Positions 1 to 6,393 of a stretch of DNA of 51,992 nucleotides are shown here, one piece after another. The DNA comes from Oscillospiraceae bacterium. Its GTDB lineage: Bacteria; Bacillota; Clostridia; Oscillospirales; Oscillospiraceae. Under the pieces are notes generated by a model that made no database searches, had not been told where the DNA came from, and saw only the letters and a list, made by a program, of their open reading frames with translations. How positions within the stretch are numbered: position 1 is the first letter of the stretch; each line of letters begins with the position of its first letter. The translations under genes and the position numbers were made by a program. Location of the stretch: the NCBI GenBank assembly GCA_017436955.1, contig JAFSCD010000012.1, forward strand, positions 1-51,992, in the 5' to 3' direction.

Positions 1-259
1 ACCATAGTGATAAAATGGTTTTGAACGGTCCCTTTTCCGCTTAACTGCACAAAAAATTCCCGAAATGCGTCAGCATTCCGGGAATTTTGTTATTTGTTAA
101 TCAAAAAAGTTACCACTTCAAAACTGCTTCGCACCTAAAAAAGGATGGGGGTTTTCTCGAGATAAGACAAAAGATCGCAGAAATCCTGGGTGGATTTCAA
201 GGGCTTTTGGTGTAATATCGAGGAAATCCACGCCTTTTTAGGCAATTTATCACTATGGT
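1..259. mobile_element. Possible MITE-like element with inverted ends
   Basis: A perfect 14-bp inverted repeat lies at 1-14 (accatagtgataaa) and 246-259 (tttatcactatggt). Allowing one mismatch the match extends to about 17 bp. Between the ends there is no convincing gene. The interior holds a terminator-like hairpin (53-87) and a smaller stem, gtggatttc at 190-198 with gaaatccac at 223-231. Inverted ends, small size and no coding capacity fit a miniature non-autonomous element, but the left end coincides with the window edge, so the true boundary and any target duplication cannot be seen. Confidence 0.4.
53..87 (+). terminator. Hairpin terminator near the left edge
   Basis: aaattcccgaaatgc, a 4-nt loop, then gcattccgggaattt pair with one mismatch, followed by a T-rich run on the plus strand. 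It could end a gene lying left of the window, or be part of the inverted-repeat element around it. Confidence 0.5.
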
Positions 260-285
260 GCACTGCCCAACCACGGGCTTTTATT

Positions 286-756
286 TTATCGAATTTTCTT
301 ACCATCCAGGATGGCTTCCGCCAATCTGTCGCCGTCATAGCGCAGCGTCAGCAGGAAGAAGGGCGCATCACGCCAGATCAGATCCAGGAATATCTGGTCG
401 CCTTCCCATTTGGGAAGCTGATCCAAAAAGTCCCGGCTGACCCACTGAAGATCACCTTCGTCGCACTCCTTCAGGTCGCCCTCAAAGCCGTCGGCGGTGA
501 ACAGGTACATATACTCTCCCTGGCTGGGATCGCCGGTCAGGAAGGTGATGACGCCCCGGCAGCGCCAGGAGGTCAGGGTCAGACCGGTTTCTTCCCGGGC
601 TTCCCGAAGCAGACATTCCTCTGGCGCTTCGCAGCCCTCGAATTTGCCGCCGATGCCAATCCATTTGTCCTGATTGATGTCATTCTTCTTTTTTGTCCGA
701 TGGAGCATCAATACCTGGTCTCCCCGGGTGATGTAGCAAAGTGTTGTGTTGAACAT
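286..756 (-). CDS. Nudix hydrolase (MutT/8-oxo-dGTP diphosphatase type)
   Basis: This 156-aa protein carries a complete Nudix box, G-x5-E-x7-RE-x2-EE-x-G-L, in the stretch GKFEG..REAREETGL at residues about 37-60, which coordinates Mg2+ for hydrolysis of nucleoside diphosphate derivatives. Length and the N-terminal strand (MFNTTLCYI) fit small MutT-like proteins of Firmicutes, often annotated as 8-oxo-dGTP diphosphatases that clean the nucleotide pool. The substrate cannot be read from sequence. The ATG at 756 has AAGGAGT just upstream. The first 77 bp overlap the 3' end of the diacylglycerol-kinase-like gene in another frame, so the two are probably translationally coupled and share the promoter near 1670-1697. 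Confidence 0.93.
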   Translation of the reverse strand: MFNTTLCYITRGDQVLMLHRTKKKNDINQDKWIGIGGKFEGCEAPEECLLREAREETGLTLTSWRCRGVITFLTGDPSQGEYMYLFTADGFEGDLKECDEGDLQWVSRDFLDQLPKWEGDQIFLDLIWRDAPFFLLTLRYDGDRLAEAILDGKKIR

Positions 757-1645
757 GGTTACTCCTTGTGATCACGCGGATGGCGTGCTGAAGATTTGAG
801 ACGGTGATCTCTTTGGCGCCGGCAGCCTGCTCGCCGTCCAGCGTCCAGGACATTTCCGGGTCGGATACGATCCGCAGCCCGGCGGCGCTCAAAAATGTCA
901 CCATGGCGCAGTTGTATTTTTTGCTCTGCAGGGCGCTGATACATTCGGATATTTCCAGAATATCCTTGGGCGCCCGCACCAGCAGCAGCTCGAATTTGCC
1001 GTCTGCCATATCCACCTGATTGGGGTCAAGGGTCAAAATGCCGCCGACGGAGGTGGAGTTGCAGATGGCGCCGAACAGAAAATCGTCATCAATGATCTGA
1101 TCGTCGGTTTCGATACGGACGTGCTCCTTGTGAAGCTGGGACAGCTCCTGAATACCGCCCAGCAGATAGGCGGCGTGACCCAGGGCGTTCTTGATGTTCT
1201 GCGGCGTGGCGTAGGATGCCCGGGTAAAGGCACCGAAGGATGCCACATAGGTAAAGTACCGCGACCCGAACTGACCCACGTCGTAGCGCATGGGCTGACC
1301 TTCCGCAATATCCCGGGCAGCCTGCAGGGGATCCTTGGAAAGCCCCAGCGCATTGGCAAAATCGTTGGTGGAGCCGCAGGGAATATAGCCTACGGGAATG
1401 TCCAGCCCAAGCTGCAGCAGGCCGTTGACCATTTCGCTGAAGGTGCCGTCACCGCCGGCGCAGGCGAGGACGTCCATACCCTCTGCCATTTCCCGGGTTA
1501 CCCGTTCACAATCGCCGGGTCCGGCGGTCATATGGACAGTCACGGCGAAATCGGCGCGATTGAACACGGTAAGAATATCGGTTAAGTGCTTATTTGCCCT
1601 GCGCGTGCCTGCGTAGGGATTCATAATAAACAGCATCTTCTTCAA
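680..1645 (-). CDS. Diacylglycerol kinase-like lipid kinase (YegS/DgkB family)
   Basis: The DAGK catalytic fold is shown by the N-terminal MNPYAG strand and the nucleotide-binding GGDGTFSEMVNGL motif, followed by CGSTNDFAN. Enzymes of this family phosphorylate diacylglycerol or related lipids at the membrane and recycle the DAG made during lipoteichoic acid synthesis. The chosen start is a TTG at 1645 with AAAGGGGCG upstream; an ATG at 1636 is an alternative. A start further upstream would fall inside the promoter. The C-terminus is odd: after the usual last strand (TVSNLQHAIRVI) about 30 extra residues run through the start of the Nudix gene. In another frame a TGA lies at that point, so an ancestral frameshift may have lengthened the protein. 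Confidence 0.92.
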   Translation of the reverse strand: MKKMLFIMNPYAGTRRANKHLTDILTVFNRADFAVTVHMTAGPGDCERVTREMAEGMDVLACAGGDGTFSEMVNGLLQLGLDIPVGYIPCGSTNDFANALGLSKDPLQAARDIAEGQPMRYDVGQFGSRYFTYVASFGAFTRASYATPQNIKNALGHAAYLLGGIQELSQLHKEHVRIETDDQIIDDDFLFGAICNSTSVGGILTLDPNQVDMADGKFELLLVRAPKDILEISECISALQSKKYNCAMVTFLSAAGLRIVSDPEMSWTLDGEQAAGAKEITVSNLQHAIRVITRSNHVQHNTLLHHPGRPGIDAPSDKKEE

Positions 1646-1669
1646 AGCAATCGCCCCTTTCCATGTAAT

Positions 1670-1697
1670 ATTATACCATTCGGTGTGGCGTTTACAA
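1670..1697 (-). promoter_or_regulatory. Sigma-A-type promoter of the DAGK-Nudix operon
   Basis: On the minus strand TTGTAA (1692-1697), a 16-bp spacer and TATAAT (1670-1675). Transcription would start around 1663, only about 18 nt before the proposed TTG start. Confidence 0.7.
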
Positions 1698-1751
1698 TAC
1701 TTCACCAGAAAAGTTCATAGTAAATTAAGAATCTGCAGTTAAGCGGTCATT

Positions 1752-1829
1752 CCGATGACCTTCAGGTACGGGGGACCCCCCAAGCCTTCGGGGATAGCCA
1801 CGTCGGGCTTCGCCCTCCTCACAATGATA
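1752..1829. repeat. Degenerate dispersed repeat (GTCATTC type)
   Basis: The stretch begins gtcattccgatgac, continues through several GC-rich palindromic pieces and ends cctcacaatgat. It resembles a decayed copy of the TGTCATT...AATGACA element at 9471-9558. It fills most of the gap between two minus-strand genes. Confidence 0.45.
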
Positions 1830-1831
1830 TA

Positions 1832-2695
1832 CTAACCGCATGTCATTACAGCGCTGACATCCATTTTGCTTTCCAGCGTCAGCTTTTCACCGGTGATGGG
1901 GTGGATGAAATCCAACCGCCTGGCGCAAAGCTGCTGATAGGGGAGATCCCTTGAAAAAGAGAGGGAAGCGGCGCTGCCGTACTGGGGATCACCCAGAATG
2001 GGGAAGCCCATCCAGGCGCAGTGTACACGCAGCTGATGGGTGCGACCGGTAACGGGCTGCAGCGCCAGCTTGCTGACGATGCCCCGTTGCAGCACCCGGA
2101 ATTTGGTGATGCTTTCCTTGCCGTCGGGATGCACCTGCCGCAGCAGGCTGGGCAGAGGCAAGCGCTGAATGGGCGCGTCAATGGTGCCTTCATTTGCTTC
2201 CGGGCAGCCGTAGGTCAGGGCGTGGTAGGTCTTTTGGATCGGCGTTGCCTGCAGCAGAGCGTGGGCGTAGGCGCTTTTTGCCAGCAGAACGATGCCGAAG
2301 GTATCCCGATCCAGCCGGGTCACGGGATGAAACGCACCGCTATGCCCGATCTTCTGATAATAGCCGATCACAAGATTTGCCAGCGTGCCGGTATCCCGGC
2401 TGCGGGAAGGGTGGATCAGTATCCCTGCCGGCTTATCCACCGCAAGGATGTGGTCGTCCTCATAAAGGATCGTCAGTTCGCCGGCTTCTGCTGGATATTG
2501 AGGCTCCGGCTCGTCCATCAGTACGGTGATCGTGTCGCCCGCTTTGACGGAGAAATCCGTATGCCGGGGCTGACCGTTGACCAGAATCCGGTCTTGCCAC
2601 TTGAGCTTGTTCATCAGCCCGGCAGACAGCTTCATATCTTCCCGTAAAATGGCGGAAAGCCGCCCATCCCGGTTGGCGATGTGGTGTAGCTGCAA
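1832..2695 (-). CDS. RluA-family RNA pseudouridine synthase
   Basis: Converts uridine to pseudouridine in rRNA or tRNA. The N-terminal 60 residues look like the S4-like RNA-binding module. The catalytic domain follows from about residue 75, with VDKPAGI and HPVTRLDRDTFG, whose RLD aspartate (about D129) is the expected nucleophile, and later GRTHQLRVH. Length (287 aa) fits RluD/YlyB-like enzymes, but the exact target position cannot be assigned. The start chosen is TTG at 2695, 9 nt after AAAGGAG. The TTG at 2704 abuts that ribosome site and is unlikely. It appears to be monocistronic, with repeats on both sides. Confidence 0.93.
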   Translation of the reverse strand: MQLHHIANRDGRLSAILREDMKLSAGLMNKLKWQDRILVNGQPRHTDFSVKAGDTITVLMDEPEPQYPAEAGELTILYEDDHILAVDKPAGILIHPSRSRDTGTLANLVIGYYQKIGHSGAFHPVTRLDRDTFGIVLLAKSAYAHALLQATPIQKTYHALTYGCPEANEGTIDAPIQRLPLPSLLRQVHPDGKESITKFRVLQRGIVSKLALQPVTGRTHQLRVHCAWMGFPILGDPQYGSAASLSFSRDLPYQQLCARRLDFIHPITGEKLTLESKMDVSAVMTCG

Positions 2696-2722
2696 TTCGG
2701 TCAACTCCTTTCATTGAGAAAA

Positions 2723-2837
2723 AGGCCCCCCTTGTGTAAAGGGGGCTGGCAAAAATCTCTGATTTTTGCCTGGGGGATTGTTACAATCCCTCCGTCACGG
2801 CTTCGCCGCGCCACCTCTCTTTACACAAGGGAGGCAT
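2723..2837. repeat. Palindromic intergenic repeat, CCTCCCTT family, copy 1
   Basis: The outer arms are cccccttgtgtaaagggg and ctctttacacaagggagg. The interior has tggcaaaaatctctgatttttgcc followed by a GGGATTGTTACAATCCC palindrome. The same modules recur at 19145-19218 and, in altered form, at 51352-51481. It lies between the pseudouridine synthase and rplT. Confidence 0.75.
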
Positions 2838-2850
2838 TTATGTAACGAAA

Positions 2851-2872
2851 AGCCCTGCCGAATGGGCAGGGC
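2851..2872 (-). terminator. Terminator of infC-rpmI-rplT
   Basis: agccctgcc/gggcagggct stem with a 4-nt loop, directly after the rplT stop and followed on the minus strand by TTTTCGTT. Confidence 0.85.
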
Positions 2873-2881
2873 TTTCAGCTA

Positions 2882-3238
2882 TTAGTTCAGAGCAGCCTTT
2901 GCCTTCTCAACCAGAGCGGCGAAAGCGGTAGCGTCCTGGATAGCCATCTCGGACAGGCTCTTGCGGTTCAGCTCGATGCCGGCCTTCTTCACACCGTTCA
3001 TAAAGGTGGAGTAGTTCAGACCGTAGGGAGCAACAGCAGCGCTGATGCGGGTGATCCACAGTCTGCGATAGTCGCGCTTCTTCAGCTTACGGCCAACGTA
3101 AGCGTAGTTGCCGGACTTCATGACCTGCTGCTTGGCCATCTTGAAGTGCTTGGACTTGGAACCCCAATAGCCCTTAGCCAGCTTCAGGGTAGCATTTCTT
3201 CTCTTGCGCGTCATCAGCGCGCCCTTAATTCTTGCCAT
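2882..3238 (-). CDS. rplT: 50S ribosomal protein L20
   Basis: The 118-aa product matches L20 over its full length: [31 protein letters not shown] at the basic N-terminus, then the [18 protein letters not shown] core that contacts 23S rRNA. L20 is needed for early 50S assembly and in Firmicutes is also the repressor of its own operon. It is the third gene of infC-rpmI-rplT, 21 bp after rpmI, with AGGAGGATACAGAA before the ATG. A strong terminator follows. Confidence 0.98.
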   Translation of the reverse strand: MARIKGALMTRKRRNATLKLAKGYWGSKSKHFKMAKQQVMKSGNYAYVGRKLKKRDYRRLWITRISAAVAPYGLNYSTFMNGVKKAGIELNRKSLSEMAIQDATAFAALVEKAKAALN

Positions 3239-3259
3239 TTCTGTATCCTCCTATTCGCC

Positions 3260-3457
3260 TTATTTGTACGGAATCATCTTCTTGATTGCCTCGACGTTGG
3301 TTACGTCAGCATAGGCAGTCGTGCGAAGGCGACGGGTACGCTTGGTGGTCTTCTTGGTGAGGATGTGGCTCTTGTAAGCGTGGGCTCTCTTAACCTTACC
3401 GGTCTTGGTCAGGTTGAATCTCTTTTTTGCACCACTATGGGTCTTAAGCTTGGGCAT
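3260..3457 (-). CDS. rpmI: 50S ribosomal protein L35
   Basis: A 65-aa basic protein with the typical [14 protein letters not shown] start and [15 protein letters not shown] segment. L35 is a small 50S protein. The gene sits between infC and rplT in the universal order and has GAAGGAG upstream of its ATG. The length is normal. Confidence 0.97.
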   Translation of the reverse strand: MPKLKTHSGAKKRFNLTKTGKVKRAHAYKSHILTKKTTKRTRRLRTTAYADVTNVEAIKKMIPYK

Positions 3458-3485
3458 AGTAGGTTCTCCTTCCGTATCTTTCGTG

Positions 3486-4004
3486 TTATTTGGTGTTCTT
3501 GGGGGTTAAAAACATTGCCATGAAGCGACCTTCCAGCTTGGGATTCTTCTCCATAGTTGCGATCTCAGCGCAGGCTTCGGCAAAATCCATCAGCAGCTTC
3601 TCGCCCAGGTTGGTATGTGCCATCTCACGACCGCGGAAGCGGACGCTGACCTTGACACGGTTGCCGTCTGCCAGGAATTTCATGGCAGCTTTTACCTTGG
3701 TGTTGAAGTCGTTGGTGTCAATGCTGGGGCTCATGCGGATCTCCTTCACTTCCACCACCTTCTGATTTTTCTTGGCTTCCTTTTCCCGCTTCTTCTGGTC
3801 GAAGCAGAATTTGGAATAGTCCATGATCTTACAGACGGGGGGGACAGCGTTGGGAGAGATCTTGACCAGATCGAGACCTTGCTCTTCCGCCATGGCGTTG
3901 GCTTCAGCAGCGGACATAATACCCAGCTGGGTACCGTCGGCACCGATCAGACGAATCTCCTTGTCCTGGATCTCCTCATTGAGCTGATGATCTAACTTAG
4001 CGAT
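3486..4004 (-). CDS. infC: Translation initiation factor IF-3 with an AUC start codon
   Basis: IF3 binds the 30S subunit, keeps subunits apart and checks the start codon. The 172-aa product has the N-domain ([21 protein letters not shown]), a linker, and the C-domain with [18 protein letters not shown] and the late MFLTPK. The first family-typical residues ([12 protein letters not shown]) are preceded by GGAGGTGCTTACC and the only codon with correct spacing is ATC at 4004-4002. The open frame continues upstream to an ATG at 4061, but that would put start and leader hairpin inside the protein. A non-canonical AUU/AUC-type start is known for infC elsewhere and serves autoregulation, because IF3 rejects such codons. 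Confidence 0.94.
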   Translation of the reverse strand: MAKLDHQLNEEIQDKEIRLIGADGTQLGIMSAAEANAMAEEQGLDLVKISPNAVPPVCKIMDYSKFCFDQKKREKEAKKNQKVVEVKEIRMSPSIDTNDFNTKVKAAMKFLADGNRVKVSVRFRGREMAHTNLGEKLLMDFAEACAEIATMEKNPKLEGRFMAMFLTPKNTK

Positions 4005-4140
4005 GGTAAGCACCTCCAAAAACAAATAAAAGCGGATGCCAAAGCATCCGCATACTCGCACTTTATCCCCGTGGGGAAGGTGGAATATTAACCGTTTTGC
4101 GTTTGCGAACGGTGAGGCGGATGTTCAGCCTTCTTTATTA
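4005..4140 (-). promoter_or_regulatory. infC leader with attenuator (L20-leader type)
   Basis: About 135 nt separate the promoter from the infC start. The leader ends in an intrinsic terminator (4032-4051) before the ribosome site. Upstream, minus-strand CATCCGC (4117-4123) is complementary to GCGGATG, the 5' arm of that terminator, giving a mutually exclusive antiterminator. A second stem, ACCGTTCGC with GCAAAACGGT, spans 4091-4113. This matches the logic of L20-controlled leaders of infC-rpmI-rplT in Bacillus. Control by L20 is inferred. Confidence 0.75.
4032..4051 (-). terminator. Leader attenuator before infC
   Basis: Perfect stem gcggatgc/gcatccgc with a 4-nt loop, followed on the minus strand by TTTTATTTGTTTTT. 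It lies only 28 nt before the infC start, so it must be conditionally bypassed. Confidence 0.85.
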
Positions 4141-4147
4141 CGGAGGT

Positions 4148-4176
4148 ATTTTAGCATAGGGAAAGACCTTTGTCAA
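4148..4176 (-). promoter_or_regulatory. Promoter of infC-rpmI-rplT
   Basis: Minus strand TTGACA (4171-4176), 17-bp spacer, TAAAAT (4148-4153). It is close to the sigma-A consensus. Confidence 0.85.
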
Positions 4177-4246
4177 GGATTATTTTTTGAAACTTAAGAA
4201 AGACCACCTCTGACGAGGGCGGCTTAGAAAGACGCAAAACATATAA

Positions 4247-4278
4247 AAATACCGCTGTGGGTTTCCACAGCGGTATTT
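4247..4278 (-). terminator. Terminator after the P-loop protein gene
   Basis: Perfect stem aaataccgctgtgg/ccacagcggtattt with a gttt loop; minus-strand read-out ends in a T-containing run. It lies 14 bp past the stop codon. Confidence 0.8.
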
Positions 4279-4292
4279 CGGTAACTTATGTC

Positions 4293-4700
4293 TTACAGAT
4301 AGGGCTTGATGACGTCGGAAGCCAGAGCGGGATCGTCGGAAATGGTGATGGTGATCTCCATGTTGTTGGTCTGTGCAAAAGCAGCACACCAGGCGACGAA
4401 TTCTTCTGCTGCGGCGCGGTCATCGCCGATGGTCTTGTACAGGTTGTCGATGTACACGTTGGTAATATCGAAGTTGCCTGCGTGCAGACCGCTGAGCAGA
4501 CCCTTCAGCATATCGCTGTTCTTGATACCGTACTCCTTGGAATCCACCAGACGGACACGGTAGTTAAGTTCATAAGTCAGGTTTTTGCCATACTCAATGC
4601 AGACTACGTCGCCGCTGGCGGTTGCCAGAGCAGCCTCGATGGAGTCGCGCATTTTCTTGGTCTTGCCGGAGCCCTTCAGGCCCATAATAAGATGAATCAT
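4293..4700 (-). CDS. Small P-loop ATP-binding protein of unknown function
   Basis: A 135-aa protein that starts MIHLIMGLKGSGKTKKM, a Walker A motif (GxxGSGKT) within the first 15 residues. A hydrophobic strand with a possible Walker B-like acidic end (NVYIDNLY) lies near residue 85. It is far too short for a PilT or a nucleotide kinase, although such proteins are sometimes annotated as twitching-motility ATPases. The C-terminal half (EEFVAWCAAFAQTNNMEITITIS) looks like an alternating helix/strand NTPase core. It is monocistronic, with its own promoter (4743-4771) and terminator. The role is not known. Confidence 0.85.
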   Translation of the reverse strand: MIHLIMGLKGSGKTKKMRDSIEAALATASGDVVCIEYGKNLTYELNYRVRLVDSKEYGIKNSDMLKGLLSGLHAGNFDITNVYIDNLYKTIGDDRAAAEEFVAWCAAFAQTNNMEITITISDDPALASDVIKPYL

Positions 4701-4742
4701 CGGAATAGTCCTCCTTCGCTTGCCATAAATGGCTATATACTA

Positions 4743-4771
4743 ATTCTAACAGCTATGGAGCGATTTTGCAA
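4743..4771 (-). promoter_or_regulatory. Promoter of the P-loop protein gene
   Basis: Minus strand TTGCAA (4766-4771), 17-bp spacer, TAGAAT (4743-4748), about 43 bp before the ATG, which has GAAGGAGG upstream. Confidence 0.75.
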
Positions 4772-4789
4772 TAGCTTTTTATGAAAAAT

Positions 4790-6097
4790 TTACACCTCAT
4801 AGCCGGGCTTGCCCAAAAGCTGGAACATATTGCGCTTGTAGAATTCCACACCGGGCTGGTTGAAGGGGTTCACGCCCAGAATGTAGGCGGAAACGCCGCA
4901 GCACAGCTCGAAGAAATAGAACATTTCGCCCAGCTTCTCGTCGTTCAGCTCGCCCATGTCCATGGTGATAACGGGAACGCCGCCGTCCACGTGGGCTGCC
5001 AGGGTGCCCAGGAAAGCCTTCTCGTCTACGAAGTCCAGGGTCTTGCCGGACAGATAGTTCAGTCCGTCCAGATTCTTGGCATCGGAGCCGATGACCATTT
5101 TCTGCTGGGGCGCGTCAAAGCGGATCATAGTCTCAAAAATATTCCGCTCACCCTGCTGGATCATCTGACCCAGAGAGTGCAGATCGGCGGTAAACTCGGC
5201 GGTGACGGGGAAAATGCCCTTGCCGTCCTTGCCTTCGGATTCGCCGAACAGCTGCTGCCACCAGCCGCCCATCATCTTGAAGCCGGGCTCAAAGGACTCC
5301 AGGATCTCGATGCACTTGCCGCTGCGGTACAGAAGATTGCGGATGCCGGTGTACAGCCACACGGGATTTTCCAGAGAACGCAGATTGTCATAGGTCTGCT
5401 TGGCTTCGTATGCGCCGGCCATTACCTTGCGGATGTCAATGCCGGCAACTGCCATGGGCAGCAGACCGACAGCGGTCAGTACGCTGTAGCGACCGCCTGC
5501 GTCGGGCGGGATCACAAAGGTCTCCCAGCCTTCTTCGGTAGCCATCTGCCGCAGAGCGCCCTTGCAGGGGTCGGTGATGGCATAAATACGCTTCTTGGCG
5601 CCATCGGTGCCGTACTTGCGCTCCAGCATCCACTTAAGACCCCGGAAAGCGATGGCAGGCTCGGTGGTGGTGCCGGACTTGGAGATGACAGCCAGGGAGA
5701 AATCCTTGCCCTCCAGCAGCCGCATCAGCTCGTTCCAGCCGCGGGTGGACAGACCGTTGCCGGCAAAGAAGATCTGGGGATTGCCCTTGCCCTTGCCGAT
5801 ATTGTGGTTGCAGCCCTGCATCAGCTCGATGGCGGCACGGGGACCCAGGTAGCTGCCGCCGATACCCACGACAACAAATACATCGGAGTTCTGGCGGATA
5901 TGTTCAGCAGCGGCGCGGATGCGCAGCATTTCGGGGGTTTCTTTTTCTACGGGCAGCTTCAGCCAGCCCAGGAAATCGTTGCCCTCGCCGGTACCTTTTG
6001 CCAGCGTTTCGTGGGCAGCGGCGATCTCACCTTCGATAGCCAGCAGATCCGGCAGGGACAGCTGACCCCATACGTTGGAAATGTCAACCTTGATCAT
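4790..6097 (-). CDS. pgi: Glucose-6-phosphate isomerase
   Basis: Interconverts glucose-6-phosphate and fructose-6-phosphate in glycolysis and gluconeogenesis. The 435-aa length is that of the short Firmicutes form. Visible SIS-fold motifs are VVGIGGSYLGPRAAIE (about 76-91), the phosphate-binding SKSGTTTEPAIAFR (about 139-152) and, near the C-terminus, NPFNQPGVEFYK with the catalytic-region glutamine and lysine. The ATG at 6097 follows AGGAGGCATTTACAGA. A promoter lies just upstream and the gene is monocistronic. An ORF of similar length on the opposite strand is a shadow. Confidence 0.97.
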   Translation of the reverse strand: MIKVDISNVWGQLSLPDLLAIEGEIAAAHETLAKGTGEGNDFLGWLKLPVEKETPEMLRIRAAAEHIRQNSDVFVVVGIGGSYLGPRAAIELMQGCNHNIGKGKGNPQIFFAGNGLSTRGWNELMRLLEGKDFSLAVISKSGTTTEPAIAFRGLKWMLERKYGTDGAKKRIYAITDPCKGALRQMATEEGWETFVIPPDAGGRYSVLTAVGLLPMAVAGIDIRKVMAGAYEAKQTYDNLRSLENPVWLYTGIRNLLYRSGKCIEILESFEPGFKMMGGWWQQLFGESEGKDGKGIFPVTAEFTADLHSLGQMIQQGERNIFETMIRFDAPQQKMVIGSDAKNLDGLNYLSGKTLDFVDEKAFLGTLAAHVDGGVPVITMDMGELNDEKLGEMFYFFELCCGVSAYILGVNPFNQPGVEFYKRNMFQLLGKPGYEV

Positions 6098-6130
6098 TCT
6101 GTAAATGCCTCCTAAAAAATATCTGCCTAT

Positions 6131-6159
6131 ATGTTACCGCAAATGCGCCCCAAACGCAA
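6131..6159 (-). promoter_or_regulatory. Promoter of pgi
   Basis: Minus strand TTGCGT (6154-6159), 17-bp spacer, TAACAT (6131-6136). Confidence 0.65.
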
Positions 6160-6200
6160 GGGCTAATGAAAAAAGTTTCAAAAGATTTTAAAGTTTTTGC

Positions 6201-6362
6201 GCCACCCCTCTCCCGGGGAGAGGGTGCCCCGCAGGGGCGGGTGTGGAACGGCGTGCACCAAAGTGCTGCATAAGTCTTAAAACTTTAATTGATCTAAGAT
6301 TACCGCCCACATTCCACATCCGACCTCGCTGTCGCGAGGCCACCTTCTCCTCGGGAGAAGGT
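6201..6362. mobile_element. Palindromic 160-bp intergenic element, copy 1
   Basis: Bounded by the palindromes cctctcccggggagagg (left) and ccttctcctcgggagaagg (right). Inside are gggtgtggaacgg near the left and cgcccacattccacatccg near the right, around a variable AT-rich centre. Two further copies lie at 29013-29180 (reverse orientation) and 37847-38007. No ORF. It fits a MITE-like or REP-type element between pgi and rqcH. Confidence 0.75.
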
Positions 6363-6393
6363 ATTACAGTCCCCTCGTACGAGGGGACTGGGA

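Noticed and set aside
135-338. 67-codon minus-strand ORF
   Set aside because: No ribosome site or recognisable domain; it overlaps the end of the Nudix gene and the inverted-repeat segment.
4781-6115. Long plus-strand ORF opposite pgi
   Set aside because: The minus strand encodes a complete, motif-rich Pgi; the plus frame is low-complexity shadow without a ribosome site.
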